Below, in pieces: positions 45,349 through 57,337 of a DNA stretch of 64,000 bases. The notes under the pieces were generated by a model that saw only the letters and a list, made by a program, of their open reading frames with translations, was not told where the DNA came from and searched no databases. Origin of the DNA: Clytia hemisphaerica (taxonomy: Eukaryota; Cnidaria; Hydrozoa; Leptothecata; Clytiidae); NCBI GenBank assembly GCA_902728285.1, contig CACVBU010000237.1, forward strand, positions 1 to 64,000, written 5' to 3'. Each line of letters begins with the position of its first letter. Within the stretch, counting starts at the first letter, position 1. Made by a program: the position numbers and the translations under genes.

Positions 45349-45492
45349 ACCTAGCTACCTATCCCGACCGACAGACTGACCCAGACGAGTATTATTGAAA
45401 GAAAAAAGACGTAAGCTTGAACATTTTGCTTTCCCCTGGAAAGGCCAGGCCCAATTGATTGTTTGGTTCGTGTCCTAGAAGCTTTGAAAAAT

Positions 45493-45512
45493 GGGTCGGT
45501 CGGTCGGTCGGT
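45493..45512 (+). repeat. (GGTC)n microsatellite
   Basis: Five consecutive GGTC units. Confidence 0.9.
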
Positions 45513-45617
45513 AACTAAAATTGGAACCTTTTTTTCACCTTCCCACCAAAAACCTCAATTTTTGAAATTCCTCAAGCTATCGCGCAATCTTGGAATCCAA
45601 CCGCAAATGTAAAGAAA

Positions 45618-45845
45618 TAGCCTAAAGCCCGGATCCATAAAGGCACGCGCCGCAATCGCAAGATAACTTCTAGTTGGAGATTAAGGTTTTTGCGGCGTGT
45701 GCTTAAAGAAATACTGCTGTGACTCCTTGCTAGCCTAAAGCCCGGATCCACAAAGGCAGGCGCTGCGATCGCAAGATAACTTCTAGTTAGAGATTAAGGC
45801 GTTCGCGGCGTTTGCTTAAAGTAATACAGCTGTGACTCACTGCTT
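45618..45845 (+). repeat. 113-bp tandem duplication
   Basis: TAGCCTAAAGCCCGGATCCA begins at 45618 and again at 45731, and the similarity continues through the whole 113-base unit (GCAAGATAACTTCTAGTT in both) with about ten differences. Confidence 0.9.
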
Positions 45846-45848
45846 TTA

Positions 45849-46878
45849 GGTGCTTAATATTTGTTTTTAAGTACGGGTTACACTGGGACATCTTCTGTGT
45901 GCGAAGTGGATGTTGTTTATAGAAAAATCAAAGCAGTCAGTTAAAAAAGAACCGCAGAGGTAGTTGTTATCATGTGAAAATGAGGTAAAATTTTTCCGAC
46001 TCAAAGTGAAATACTTTTTCTCAAAAATTTAGAGTCAGTCGGAGGACACGAACCAAACTATCAATTGGGCCTGGCCAAAGCACCAGTCTACATTCCAGTG
46101 TAAGAAGGTGGTACAGGAAGTTTCTGGTGCGCCGTGAGGGTCCTACCAACCGACCGTCGGCTGAAAGTTTAAGTGCATAGAAAAACCTTACTCTTATAAG
46201 GCTGGTCGTAAAAAAAAAAATTCCCATCTTCTCAACAATAATCTACTGTAGCTAAAAAAGTGGAGAGCCGTTCATTCTCATGGCAAAGAAACAATTTTTT
46301 TCTGTTTGCAAATTAAAAAACATGTGCGGCCAATTTTAATTTAAATAAAGATGCTTAGTGGCTGAATGGCTTTACAAAAATCAAGAGCTGAGTCAGTAGG
46401 GCGACAGAAGTAACTGAGCATTTTTCTAAAAACCGCGCTCAAACAAAACATCCACCCCCTACCTCCTGCTGCTCTCCTGGCTTGGACGCTGGAATGAGCC
46501 CTGGCTCTCATAAAAAAATGCAAACACCTCAAAGGGAATATGTTTTTAATAATCTCAAAGAATGTTCAAACTTCCTTTACACAGGAAGGCAGGCAGGGCC
46601 TATAAAGAATGTGAAATTTTCTGTATTTAAGAAAAAATAAACTTTTATATACCTGTTTATGCAGACACTGTCACGTTTTTTAACAATCAAACCAACATAT
46701 GATCTATGTGAAACATGTTATTAAAATGCACAATTCTCTTTAGAGAGTCTAAAACTAATAAAAATGCAACAAAATTCAACATTCATGGACGCTTCCAAAG
46801 CAAAATTCAAGAACAACCTGCCGCCATTATTCAGCTTCTAGATCGTGCCTCGATTTCTATTAAGCGCGCCTCGATTAG
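45849..46878. other. intergenic sequence
   Basis: No gene recognised; the open frames here have no visible family features. Confidence 0.35.
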
Positions 46879-48282
46879 TCAATCACATCTGATCGGGCCC
46901 GTGGAGATAAAATTATTTTTATGAAGACCATAAAGTACAAATTTAAACTTTTTAGCGTAACCATAAAAATAGACGGATTTCCACTTTTTATAGTGTACCT
47001 TAATTTTTCGGGCGATGTTAACCTGAGACCTTGCATCGATTAAAGCTAAGTTCTCATAAGTTGTATCCGTCAAGAAAAGATTCTCGCATATATCAAAAGT
47101 TGTATCGACAGAGAAGATGGCAGTTTCGTCGACACAATGACGCTTCATGTCAAGTAGCTGATATTCTGAATAGTTCAGCGCGCCATATTCATTCTGTGTT
47201 AGAAAGAAATGCTTCGTAAAACTCCCTGGTTTTTTTATATATTTCACCATAGCTTCACCTTGGGTCTTAGGAGTATCGTCTTCAGCTTTTTGCTTTTGCT
47301 TGGCAGCAGCGCGCCGGTTGTCAATTACTTTAGGGTTTTTGATAGTTTCTGATAAGCTGGAGGGCTCTTTACTTGCGAGCTGGCGATAAATCTTTGACAT
47401 TGACTGTCCCTTTTCCAGCCCAGCGTCAATATCATTGTTGACTGATGGGTCATGCCTGTAGTACACTGCGGCTTCGGGATGCTTGGCATTCCCATGTCTT
47501 GGCATCATGAACGAGTTGGGTTCATCGGGGTTCTCAGTCTCCGAATCTGTCGTCAATCCTGTTGAATCTGTTAATCCGGCTTTGGTGATTTTGTACTTAA
47601 CCAAGTAATATGGATGATAGTGGTTTTTGAAGGAGTTTTTTACTTGAGCAATCATGTGTGTCAAATTCGGGTTGGCCTTATTTTGTCGATAACTGCGCCT
47701 TATTTCGTAAACGTCAAGTCTTGAAACCTTTTCCTCTCCGTTCTCTTCTTTTAAATAAAAATAGTTTTTAGTTTTGTGGAGATGAGCTCGTTTAGCTTTC
47801 TTTGGTCCTGTAAGCACGTTATTTTCCCAAAAGTAGTACCTTTTTGGGTTTCCGTTGTTTTTATAAGCACCGTTATCGTCTGCTTTCGCGGATTTGATAC
47901 TTATCTTTCGATTGTCGAGAACGAAGACCGCATTTGTGTGAATACTTTTTGGCTTTTCATTACGCTGGTGTTCCTCAGGGTTGTTGTAGAGAACATCCAA
48001 TATTTTGGTTGGGGTCCATTCATCATTCGGTTCATCATCGTCATTTGCCTTGTCACGTTTTTCGTGTTTAATAAGCACGTCTGAGTAGTCTGGGTTTGTG
48101 TCGATTTTTGCTGTAGAGTCGGTATGTCCAGTGCTGATATTTACAGAATTGTTATTTACAGAGTTATTATTTACAGAGTTGTCATTTACAGAATTGTCAT
48201 TTACAGAGTTGTTATTCTCATCCTTCATATTTACACAATATGTACAGGGGGTTCGCGTGTCGTCATCGTCGCTACTTTCCTG
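46879..48282 (-). pseudogene. truncated transposase-like gene (RNase-H-like start, MULE-type style)
   Basis: Open frame of 449 codons from the ATG at 48228. The frame extends upstream to an acceptor-like TTCAG at about 48283 (encoding ESSDDDDTRTPCTYCVN), so 5' exons are missing. The N-terminus has five NNSVN-type units from a 15-bp tandem repeat. A charged middle (FMMPRHGNAKHPEAAVYY) and then FSVDTTFDICENLFLTDTTY (about residues 378-397) resemble the first strand and Asp of MULE-type transposases found in invertebrates. The sequence ends about 55 residues later in unrelated-looking residues, so the rest of the catalytic core is lost. Family assignment is tentative. Confidence 0.55.
48138..48215 (+). 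repeat. 15-bp tandem repeat, coding on the minus strand
   Basis: Five units of about TTTACAGAGTTGTTA encode the repeated Asn-Ser-Val-Asn segment at the N-terminus of the transposase-like gene. Confidence 0.9.
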
Positions 48283-48654
48283 AATAAAAGTAAAATAGAA
48301 GTTTTGAGTATTTATTTATAAATTCCGATAAATTACTGTGCTGTAAATAACGCTCTTAAAATTAGTCTGATTCATTGCCGTACATACAGATCCCTCATAA
48401 ATTTCAAATCACTAGGAAAGTCAACATACAGTAAGTATTTTTAGACCAAACTTAAGCCTCGTTTCGGGGTTTTCATCAAATCGGAATGTTTCATTTGTTT
48501 CATAAAGTCTATGTAGTATTTCACACCCCTGTCTCAATTCTACTATCAAAACTCCCTACGCTATACATCCTTATCATATTCACATTCATCAGCTCAGCCG
48601 ATACACGTTTTTTTAAATTACCTTTAAGGGAACTTATTTTCGCGGGAACTAATT

Positions 48655-49720
48655 TTGACGAATTTGGCGAATTTAGCAAATATATTTTATTACATTAGAA
48701 AATTGTCAATAGATATCAAACAGAGGTCATTCATAGAGACGGCCTCGCTACCGCTCATCCATTCAACCAGAAGTCATTCACGACAGTGGTCAATCAACAT
48801 CAATCAATCGAACACCAGTTCTATCTTCAATCGTCCTTATCAATCCCGGACATCAATCATCCAGTCAATGTCAAGACAACCAAGATTCCCTCGAATCGAT
48901 TACAACAAACTTGCTAAAACGGGTGAACGCATTCCAGTCACTGAAAAGAATCTTTCATCCCAACTTCAAAACCTATCGATTAAGGATACTGCATCGGTTA
49001 CAACAACAGAATCAATCGAGATGGCTGACCCAAGCAAAGATGCCATCGAGCTGTTCCTTATGGCTCAAACTGCCACAGAAATCACAACTGAAGAGACTCC
49101 AATCCAAACCATGGAACCACAACAGGTCAGTGCTGTTAAGTTAAAGATTGAAGGAATCCGTCATGAAATGAGTCGATTACAACTGAAAATCACTCTCAAC
49201 TAAGAAGTACTATACCTGACTACTTCTTCAACAACACGATTATAAAGGCAGTAGATTCAATAAAACAATTCAACGCATCCATTTATGAAATTGAAACGAA
49301 ACACTATAAAGCTGTCAACAACAAACCGCAACAGGCTGATACATCTGCACACGAGGAGACCGCCACACTCATCATTGAGTGTATCGATAATTCAGTCAAA
49401 GAGCTCGAGACTGTGTTCAATCGCAAAGTAAAAGAAGCTGACTCCAACACTCTAATCAACTGGTGCAACTGAAACTCCATAAATCAACACCACGTATGAA
49501 AAAATTCGAGATGACCTGCGAAATTGTCTCGAAACACCAACGTCAAATAAAACACTTCGTGCATCTATAACAAAGACCAAGACTAGTTACTCGAAGCTTG
49601 ACAAAGTGAAACAAGATTACAACACAAGTCTCACCAAGGAGATCAAAGATCGTGAAATCGACAAGCTCACAGAATTTAACAAACGGTCTTATCAGAAGGA
49701 CCTGTCAATCACACAGGTCC
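48655..49720 (+). pseudogene. broken ORF of unknown family, coiled-coil-like
   Basis: A 182-codon frame (48655-49203, opening at a non-standard start; first good ATG near 48868) is followed, in another frame, by about 85 codons of similar composition (to about 49470) and then by further fragments (VKQDYNTSLTKEIKDREIDK near 49605-49665). Rich in Thr, Glu, Lys and Gln, probably helical. No motif recognised. It may be a gag-like or accessory gene of a decayed element. Confidence 0.35.
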
Positions 49721-49779
49721 TTTTCTGCTCTGTTACTCAGCTACAATCCCCTGCCTCACACTACTCCCTCCCCGTCCAC

Positions 49780-50010
49780 TCTTAATTGATTACACCCCGG
49801 TCTCACATACCCCACCCCTGCCTCATACATCCACTTCCCGCCCCAAACCCTGTCACCTTTAACTATTTCTACATACTCCACCACCCCCGCCACCCCTTCC
49901 TCTATCTTATCACACACCCCTGTTTCATACACCCCTGCCTCACACAAACCCTTCTCTTCCCCTTTCTTCCCGTCTCACATGTCCCTACCACCTACCCGTC
50001 TGTACACAAG
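49780..50010 (+). repeat. C-rich degenerate repeats of CACCCCTGYCTCAYAC
   Basis: The motif CACCCCTG(C/T)CTCA(T/C)AC recurs at least four times, and CCCACCCC-type variants continue to 50030. It resembles the end of the MITE at 8499-8678. Long open frames here follow from the stop-poor composition. Confidence 0.6.
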
Positions 50011-50715
50011 ATCTATCAACCCCTCCTTCACCCACACCTAACACAGAAAACCGATAGCACCATCAAAATTATAAACCTCGGCGGCAATATCAAAAAGGAC
50101 CAAAAACTCATATTTATCTCCATCTCTATCAACAAACTACCCAATCGACCCTCTATCAACAAACTACCTAATCAACTCCCCTTCCACCTAGAAAAACACC
50201 CTCCATCTACACCCTAAGAACACCCTCCGCCATCTATATCTGAAACTTGTCAATCAAAAAACACCCTTTATCTATATCTAAAACTTGTCAATCAAAAAAA
50301 CAGCCGCAAACCCATCCATCCAGCACGCTCGCAACTTGAAAATTTGAAAATTTAAATAATAAATTAAAAAAACGAATAACAATAAAAAATATCACCGTCC
50401 AATCACAAGACACCAAACAAACAACGGACTAATCAATCAAACGCAGTTTGAACCAATCATGTAACGAGGAATAACACCAAACAATACCTCTTTTATACAC
50501 CAAAAAGTACAAAACTAAAAAACCAAATCCCATGAAACACGAGGCCCTCTTTCAACGAAAGCACGGCTGCAATACGTTCAGACGATTTTCACCAGTTCAA
50601 TTTTCAACTTTCAACACTTTCCCGTCGGACTTTCAACGGTTTTTAAACGTTTCAACTTTCAACCAAAAAATGGCATCCAACAACGATAACCACAACGATA
50701 CCTTCGTACTCGGTA
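50011..50715. other. unassigned sequence
   Basis: AT- and A-rich with a short frame at 50532-50774 that runs into the next MITE. I see no family features. Confidence 0.3.
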
Positions 50716-51116
50716 AAGGCTTGTGTCCACTCCGGAAAGTTTGCAACGGATCGGTACGGTTTGGAAAGAAGTAGAAAAGCGATCTGAACCGTTTTTCAAT
50801 TTCCACTCCGGATTTTTTAAAAGTAGATTCTTTCTGTTTACAACTTTCATACAAAAGAAATAATTATTTTAATCTCGTTACAGATGTTTCTATTATTTGA
50901 AAACAAAAGAACCGTTTCGATCCGGCCCGGATCGCAAAAAAAGTTGAAAAAATCCAACTTTTTTTTCGATCCGTTTTGATCCAAACACGTGAACAAGCGA
51001 ACCGTTCACGTGAAAGAAACATGTTGCAAATGGGTCGAAGATAATCCTCAGAACAATAGAAAACGTTGCGATCCGTACCGAACCGTTGCAAACTTTCCGG
51101 AGTGGACACAAGCCTT
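50716..51116. mobile_element. 401-bp MITE with 45-bp TIRs
   Basis: AAGGCTTGTGTCCACTCCGG at 50716 is inverted at the right end (to 51116); arms of about 45 bases differ by only one or two bases. The middle is itself partly palindromic (GATCCGGCCCGGATC near 50919). A hAT-type origin is possible, but no target duplication was found. Confidence 0.8.
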
Positions 51117-51875
51117 AAGAATGAACTATATTTCCTAAATCACACCCACTCAATAAGCGATCGGTTCTAGTATACCACCACTCAATCCTGACTAAACAGT
51201 AGAGTAGAAAATGAGGGTGTAATATATAGACACAAAAAATAAAAGAGAAATATTCACTTACACGCCAACTCTATTATTTAAAATAAAAGACTATTTACTT
51301 TATGAGACTAAAGTTGTGTAACCATTCAAATCACGTTTTTTGCTCATTTTTTTGTATGCGAAAAAAACATTACATAACTTTCAGTTATGAAAGGAAATCC
51401 ACGTGTTTCTTCTTCTACGAGAAAGATCTATCAACAAAATACAAAAAAAAGGAAAAAAAGACACAAAAGTTTATTTGCTCTCTCAACCGTAGAGAACATC
51501 CAAATCAAGTCCTGATGTAATTTGACAAAGAGACGCTTTTTTACAAAAAATATTGATATACTTTTGTATATAAGTGTGGTATCTTTAAGCTTTATTAAGC
51601 CAAATATTCTTATTGTACCGAATGAGATGCCTTCAGTAAAGCAAGATTAAAATTGTCATTAAGCAAACACTCCGCGAACACTGGGAAGGCCAGTTTTAGA
51701 AGTACAATGTTCTCATTATTCTATTTTCCTTATATTGACAAAATGACTTATTTTATTAGTTTGATATTGATGATATAAACGGATAGAAAGTGAAACCCTA
51801 TTTAACTTTCAATAGCTTTAAAACACGTGGCTTTTATATTTTTACCCCTCAGTCCTCAGGGCCATTGTATTAACT
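51117..51875. other. unassigned AT-rich sequence
   Basis: No gene, repeat end or RNA seen. Confidence 0.35.
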
Positions 51876-51879
51876 AGCA

Positions 51880-53505
51880 CCATTAATTCTATCATTGCAT
51901 TCACCAGTAACGTTGATGCCATCATTGCATTCACCAGCACCTTTTATTCCACCATTACATTCACCAGCACCATTGATTCCATCATTGCATTCACCAGTAA
52001 CATCGATTCCATCATTTCAGTCACCTGCACCATTGATTCCACCATTGCATTCACCAGCACCATTGATTCCATCATTGCATTCACCAGTAACACCATCATT
52101 GCATTCACCAGCAACATCGACTCCATCAGTTCAGTCACCTGCACCATTGATTCCAACATTGAATTCACCAGCACCATTGATTCCAGCATTACATTCACCA
52201 GCACCATTGATTCCATCACTGCATTCACCAGTAACACCATCATTGCATTCCCAGCAACATCGATTCCATCATTTCAGTCACCTGCACCATTGATTCCAAC
52301 ATTGAATTCGCCAGCACCATTGATTCCAGCATTACATTCACCAGCACCATTGATTCCATCATTGCATTCACCAGTAACACCATCATTGCATTCACCAGTA
52401 ACACCATCATTGCATTCACCAGTAACATCGATTCCATCATTTCAGTCACCTGCACCATTGATTCCACCATTGCATTCACCAGCACCATTGATTCCATCAT
52501 TGCATTCACCAGTAACACCATCATTGCATTCACCAGCAACATCGATTCCATCATTTCAGTCACCTGCACCATTGATTCCAACATTGAATTCACCAGTACC
52601 ATTGATTCCAGCATTACATTCACCAGCACCATTGATTCCATCATTGCATTCACCAGTAACACCATCATTGCATTCACCAGCAACATCGATTCCATCATTT
52701 CAGTCACCTGCACCATTGGTTCCATCATTTAAGCCCTCTGCACCATTGATTCCACCATTGCATTCACCAGCACCATTGATTCCATCATTAAATTCACCAG
52801 TAACACCATCATTGTATTCACCAGCAACATCGATTCCATCATTTCAGTCACCCGCACCATTGATTCCACCATTGAATTCACCAGCACCATTGATTCCAGC
52901 ATTAAATTCACCAGCACCATTGATTGCATCATTGCATTCACCAGTAACACCATCATTGCATTCACCAGCAACATCGATTCCATCATTTCAGTCACCTGCA
53001 CCATTGATTCCATCATTTAAGCCCTCTGCACCATTGATTCCACCATTGCATTCACCAGCACCATTGATTCCATCATTAAATTCACCAGTAACACCATCAT
53101 TGTATTCACCAGCAACATCAATTCCATCATTTCAGTCACCTGCACCATTGATTCCACCATTGAATTCACCAGCACATTGATTCCATCCAGCATTAAATTC
53201 ACCAGCACCATTGATTGCATCATTGCATTCACCAGTAACACCATCATTGCATTCACCAGCAACATCGATTCCATCATTTCAGTCACCTGCACCATTGATT
53301 CCAACATTGAGTTCACCAGCACCATTGATTCCAGCATTACATTCACCAGCACCATTGATTCCATCATTGCATTCACCAGTAACACCATCATTGCATTCAC
53401 CAGTAACATCGATTCCATCATTTCAGTCACCAGCAACATCGATTCCATCATTGCATTGACCAGCATCATTCATTCTATCATTGTATTCACCAACAACATT
53501 GGTTA
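51880..53505 (+). repeat. 1.6 kb minisatellite of 30- and 24-bp units
   Basis: Units of about 30 bases (TTCACCAGCACCATTGATTC plus CATCATTGCA) alternate with 24-base units in a higher-order pattern of about 144 bases. All periods are multiples of three, so long frames are open on both strands: Ser-Pro-Ala-Pro-Leu-Ile-Pro repeats on plus, Met/Val/Glu repeats on minus. The plus frames 51895-52293 and 52290-53180 are in different registers after a one-base loss near 52249, so coding is doubtful. A mucin-like exon cannot be excluded. Confidence 0.9.
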
Positions 53506-53549
53506 AGTCAATTTTCAAATTTCCGACCCCTCAGAGCCACCATTTTCAA

Positions 53550-53628
53550 ACTGTTACCATGTGTTACCCCTGTTACCCTAGTGTTACCCACGTGTTACCC
53601 CCTGTTACCCTAGTGTTACCCCCTGTTA
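53550..53628 (+). repeat. GTTACCC-type short tandem array, left part
   Basis: TGTTACCC(C)CTGTTACCCTAG-type units of about 10-20 bases. The array resumes at 54347, after an inserted MITE. Confidence 0.8.
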
Positions 53629-54351
53629 CACACTGGGCCCAGAGGACAAAAGTTTGGAAATAGGGAGTGGGAGAACAACAAGATAGTATTTCTTACATTT
53701 TTTGTATTATTAAGGCATTAGTAGAGCTCTAGGGTCACATTACATTAGTTAGAAAATAGTAAACTTCAAATTTTGACTTTCTTTTGAGATTTTTCATGAA
53801 AATTGAGATTTGTAGCTTGGAAAATGCAGGCAAAATTTGAACTTTTAAACCGCTAAGTGTCACATCGAAACTCCAGCATTTTTGGAAAGGTTAGTGTCTG
53901 TAGTTTTCAAAACATATATGGTTTGATATGTGACACTTAGCGGTTTTTAAGATATTTGGACATTTGCGGTTACCTTAAGCATTTTCGTGATGAGAATTTT
54001 GACTGAAAATTTGAATTTTTTCTCTTTCTTGGATATTTATACTTACTTTTAAGCAATTTCCCTTTAGAATATAATGTCTCTAAAGGTTATCACACAAAAG
54101 AACTGATTTACAAGCTGAATTTAGATCAGAATCTTCAAAAATATGCATTTTTCACTTTTTTTGGTTTTTCATCAAAATGTGGTTTTCAGTCAACTTTGGA
54201 GCCACATAACTTGAGTTACAGATCAGATACAGACTTGAAACTTTGGCATCTTATCAGAAATTTATTCAAGATTCCATAAATCATATTATTAAAGCAAAAT
54301 TTTAACTTTCGTTTTTTCCCTATTTCCACCTCTGGGCCCACTGTGATGTTA
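53624..54351. mobile_element. 718-bp MITE inside the GTTACCC array
   Basis: Ends CACACTGGGCCCAGAGG (53629) and CCTCTGGGCCCACTGTGA (to 54346) are inverted copies. TGTTA stands on both sides (53624-53628, 54347-54351), fitting a 5-bp duplication, though the host array itself repeats TGTTA. The interior includes two GTGACACTTAGCGG-type segments in opposite orientation (near 53860 and 53930). Non-coding. Confidence 0.75.
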
Positions 54352-54395
54352 CCCTAGTGTTACCCCCTGTTACCATGTGTTACCACTTTTAGTAA
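54352..54395 (+). repeat. GTTACCC-type array, right part
   Basis: Continuation of the array at 53550-53628 beyond the MITE. Confidence 0.75.
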
Positions 54396-54689
54396 CAACG
54401 TCCTTTAACTATCCGAGGTAGTTTTCCTTTTTTAACTCGGCAATTTTTGCTTCCTCTAACTTTTTGTAAATAGATTTACGTTACACTGATTGGCCTAATA
54501 AAAAGGCTTTTTTCTGAGAGGTCTATGACCCCTCATTTTTCTTCTAATGAAAAGGACTTTCTAATCCCACTAGTTTCATACTGCTAATATCAATTTGAAA
54601 TTTTCACTGTCCTCCCTACCGACAGTGACCTCCAAAGTGAGGGTCATGGAATCAATAAAACACGAGCACAATTTTTTTATATCCCTATT

Positions 54690-55583
54690 ATCCAATCCTG
54701 TTGCAAAGTGTATCGCCCGTTAAAAGTGGCAAGATCTTCTTTAATGACAAAACGGGCAGCTCTTCGACTCCATTAGCCAGAGAACTTAACTTTAAATCAG
54801 CAGAGCTCACAAGCATCTCTATAGCTGAATTGTTGACACAAAAAGCAAATGTTACCTTCACAGTAAAAGGGCAATTAAGATGGACCGATGAATCGCGACA
54901 TATTGGTTCTGTCAACAGACCAGTGCGTCACGCCAAATTTTTGGACGATGCCGGTGATTCGATAATCCTTTCAGTATGGGGAGATTTGATTACATCCATT
55001 CCGATCATGACAACTCTTGAAATATCAAAGTGCGCAATACACTCTTCTCGAGATGCATAAATTTATTGTTGTCCTCGTTTTCAAACAGATTTCATTGCTA
55101 TAAAATTACGTATTCACAATGATAATTGTGTTGTTTACACCTCATGAGACATTTTGAATTTCAAGTACTTTTGTTTTAGAGTCAATGTTTGCCTTTTGGG
55201 AATTTAAATTGGTTTAAATGTAGCAATGAAATGTATGAAATCTGTTTGAAAACGAGGACAACAATGAATTTATGCATCTCGAGAAGAGTGTATTTCTTAT
55301 TTTAAAGGATTGAACATTACAACGACAACCAATTCGGAGATCAATATTATAGAAGATGCAGAAAAATATCAATGGAAAAGATTCCACTGAACGATTTAAA
55401 GGTATGTGTTGTCCAGAGGTCCTAGCTACCAAAATTGAAAGATATCTTGTTTGTGTTTTGTGTAAAAAGAAGATGTCTTTACCAAATGACAAAAATGCTA
55501 AGAAAATATTCTGTGTTCCCTGCAAACGTTCGCTTCCGTTGAACAAGTGTAAGTTGACAACATTCTGCGAAATAACCTTTTAG
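54690..55583 (+). pseudogene. RPA-like OB-fold / zinc-ribbon gene remnant
   Basis: A frame at about 54690-55030 has OB-fold character (NVTFTVKGQLRWTDESRHIG, RHAKFLDDAGDSIILSVWGD), as in single-strand DNA-binding RPA-like proteins. After a MITE insertion (55038-55292) further pieces follow in shifting frames: NITTTTNSEINIIEDAEKYQ (about 55310-55365), then EVLATKIERYLVCVLCKKKM and IFCVPCKRSLPL (about 55410-55545), a C4-type zinc ribbon after the OB-fold. No start codon or 5' exons found. RPA-like genes are carried by several mobile elements (for example Helitrons); no helicase is visible here, so the source is unknown. Confidence 0.6.
55038..55292. mobile_element. 255-bp mariner-type MITE, copy 2, inside the OB-fold gene
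   Basis: Same family as 36506-36761: TACACTCTTCTCGAGATGCA ends, arms of about 60 bases, TA at both ends. A donor-like AAA/GTGCGC lies just before it and an acceptor-like TTTTAAAG just after, so it may sit in a small intron. Confidence 0.9.
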
Positions 55584-55654
55584 TACTTACTCTTCAGCAC
55601 AGCATACCCTCACTGTCTTCAATGATGTCACAGAAGCAGCCAACGAGCCCATTT

Positions 55655-56165
55655 CCCCGAAATATCTGTTTCCCTTTTCCAGGGGAGAGCTTTTTTTAAA
55701 AAATGGGGAAACAGATCCGATTTTCTAGGAGAGACCTTTTCCTTAAAACTATCTGTTTCCGCGCTCCAGCTGATGACGTCATCAGAGAGAAACAGATCAA
55801 TATTTCTAGGAGATGACATAATAAATTGGGAAACAGATATCTGTTTCCAAAAAGATGATATTGCATCGGAAACAGATTGATTTTTCTGGGGGGAAACAGG
55901 ATATCAATCACAAAAAGCAAGGGAAACAGATGAAAATTTCCAGGAGAGGGGAACAGATATCCTATTTAGGAAAACAGATCAAAATTTTAATTCTGAAAAT
56001 TGTGGAAACAGATCAAATTTTCTAGGAAATCTAGGAAAGATACTTTGAGATTAAAAATTTAGGTTTTGCGGAGAAACAGATCTTCATTTCTAGGAATAAG
56101 ATTTTTGAAACTTTCGGCCAACAGATCAAATTTTCCAGGAAGGCTATGTCTGGGAAACAGATGTT
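55655..56165 (+). repeat. cluster of GGAAACAGATC...TTTCTAGGA motifs
   Basis: GGAAACAGAT or its complement occurs more than a dozen times at 25-60 base spacing, often followed by a T-rich stretch and CTAGGA or CCAGGA. Orientation flips near the left end. Copies are too diverged for a clean tandem array. No coding sequence. Confidence 0.75.
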
Positions 56166-56476
56166 TAAAAAAAGGTCCTCGTTGAATGCTTTCGATGTCA
56201 TTACAAGGTTCTTTGGTGAGATGAGAGTCGAGGAATTAGAAGACACCATCAGATGTCGATGTGTGGTATGAAAAGTCGTACAAAAACTTGATCACCATGA
56301 TGATTCAAAAGACGTTTAAAACTTCCGTCAATACCATGTTACTTAACATTTTCTTTATGTATACTTACGATTTTGTTTATGTATCTTATATATGTTAGTT
56401 TAAGTTTTCTTTTCGAAAATTGTATTCTGTTCACTAGCTCCTTAGTTTCAATTGTTGTAGGTAACATGTGATTTAA

Positions 56477-57040
56477 CCCTATTCGGCCTAGGGGGGGGGG
56501 GGCTCTTTCTGTTCAGAGGTCAAACTATTAGTAATACCTCCTGAAATAATAGAGCTTTTGCCGTGAAATTTTATGTAAATTACTGACTTTTATTTAGCTT
56601 CAAAATAAAAAAAAATTTGGCACCTAAAAATTTTCACACCTTGAGCATGATGACATTTCTGACAGTAAGGTGTCAAAAGAATTGACACTTTTCCAATACA
56701 AATTGATTTTTAATGTCAAATATATCGTTTAAACCGTAATTTATTGAATATTTAGGATAAAATAAGCATTTTAAACTCAGGCAAATTTTTTCTAAAGCTT
56801 TTGTTAGAATACAATAGCTATTTATAAGAACAAAGGAAATATTCGGTTTTTGCTCACTTTGGGCATGATGAGTGACGTCATCAAATATTTTTTTTTTCAA
56901 AAGCTACCTTATATGTCAAGGATCTTGTGTGTCAAATTTCATTCAAAAATACCCACTAGATCAAAAGTTAAGGGGTGGTACAGGAAAAGCCCCCCCCCCC
57001 CTAGTTCTGAACCGCCCCTAAAAGCCTAGGTTGAATAGGG
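56477..57040. mobile_element. 564-bp MITE with CCCTATTCGGCCTAGG ends
   Basis: CCCTATTCGGCCTAGG at 56477-56492 is inverted as CCTAGGTTGAATAGGG at 57025-57040. Next to each end is a long homopolymer (G12 near 56495, C13 near 56990), also inverted relative to each other. Non-coding. Confidence 0.75.
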
Positions 57041-57072
57041 TGAAAGGAACAGTTAAAAAGTCGGCATAGAAC

Positions 57073-57114
57073 CACAGATATCTGTAAAGCCCGAAGGGCT
57101 ACTAGATAAGCGGC
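57073..57114 (+). repeat. left TIR of the P-type element
   Basis: Pairs with about 61483-61521 with small gaps. The core AAGCCCGAAGGGCT is itself palindromic. Confidence 0.85.
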
Positions 57115-57337
57115 CTTGTTCAAAAAGTGAAGCTCATCTTTGGAAGGATTTCCTACCAGAGTCACGTGACTAAAATCACCGTTTGAAGGATTGCGCGAGC
57201 GTTCACTGATATCAAATTTTCTCTAGGCCGTTGATGCGAAAATTTGGGTTTTATGGAGATCAGTTATGACGTCAAAGCGGTAAGATGAAACAAAAATGGT
57301 AGATCGAATTACGCAATATTGCGCAATCCTTTCAAAC

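Noticed and set aside
49786-50217. 143-aa Pro/His/Thr-rich frame
   Set aside because: C-rich degenerate repeats are stop-poor; there are no conserved motifs.
51944-53469. Long minus-strand Met/Val/Glu repeat frames
   Set aside because: They are generated by the minisatellite's three-based period; no unique sequence, start context or homology.
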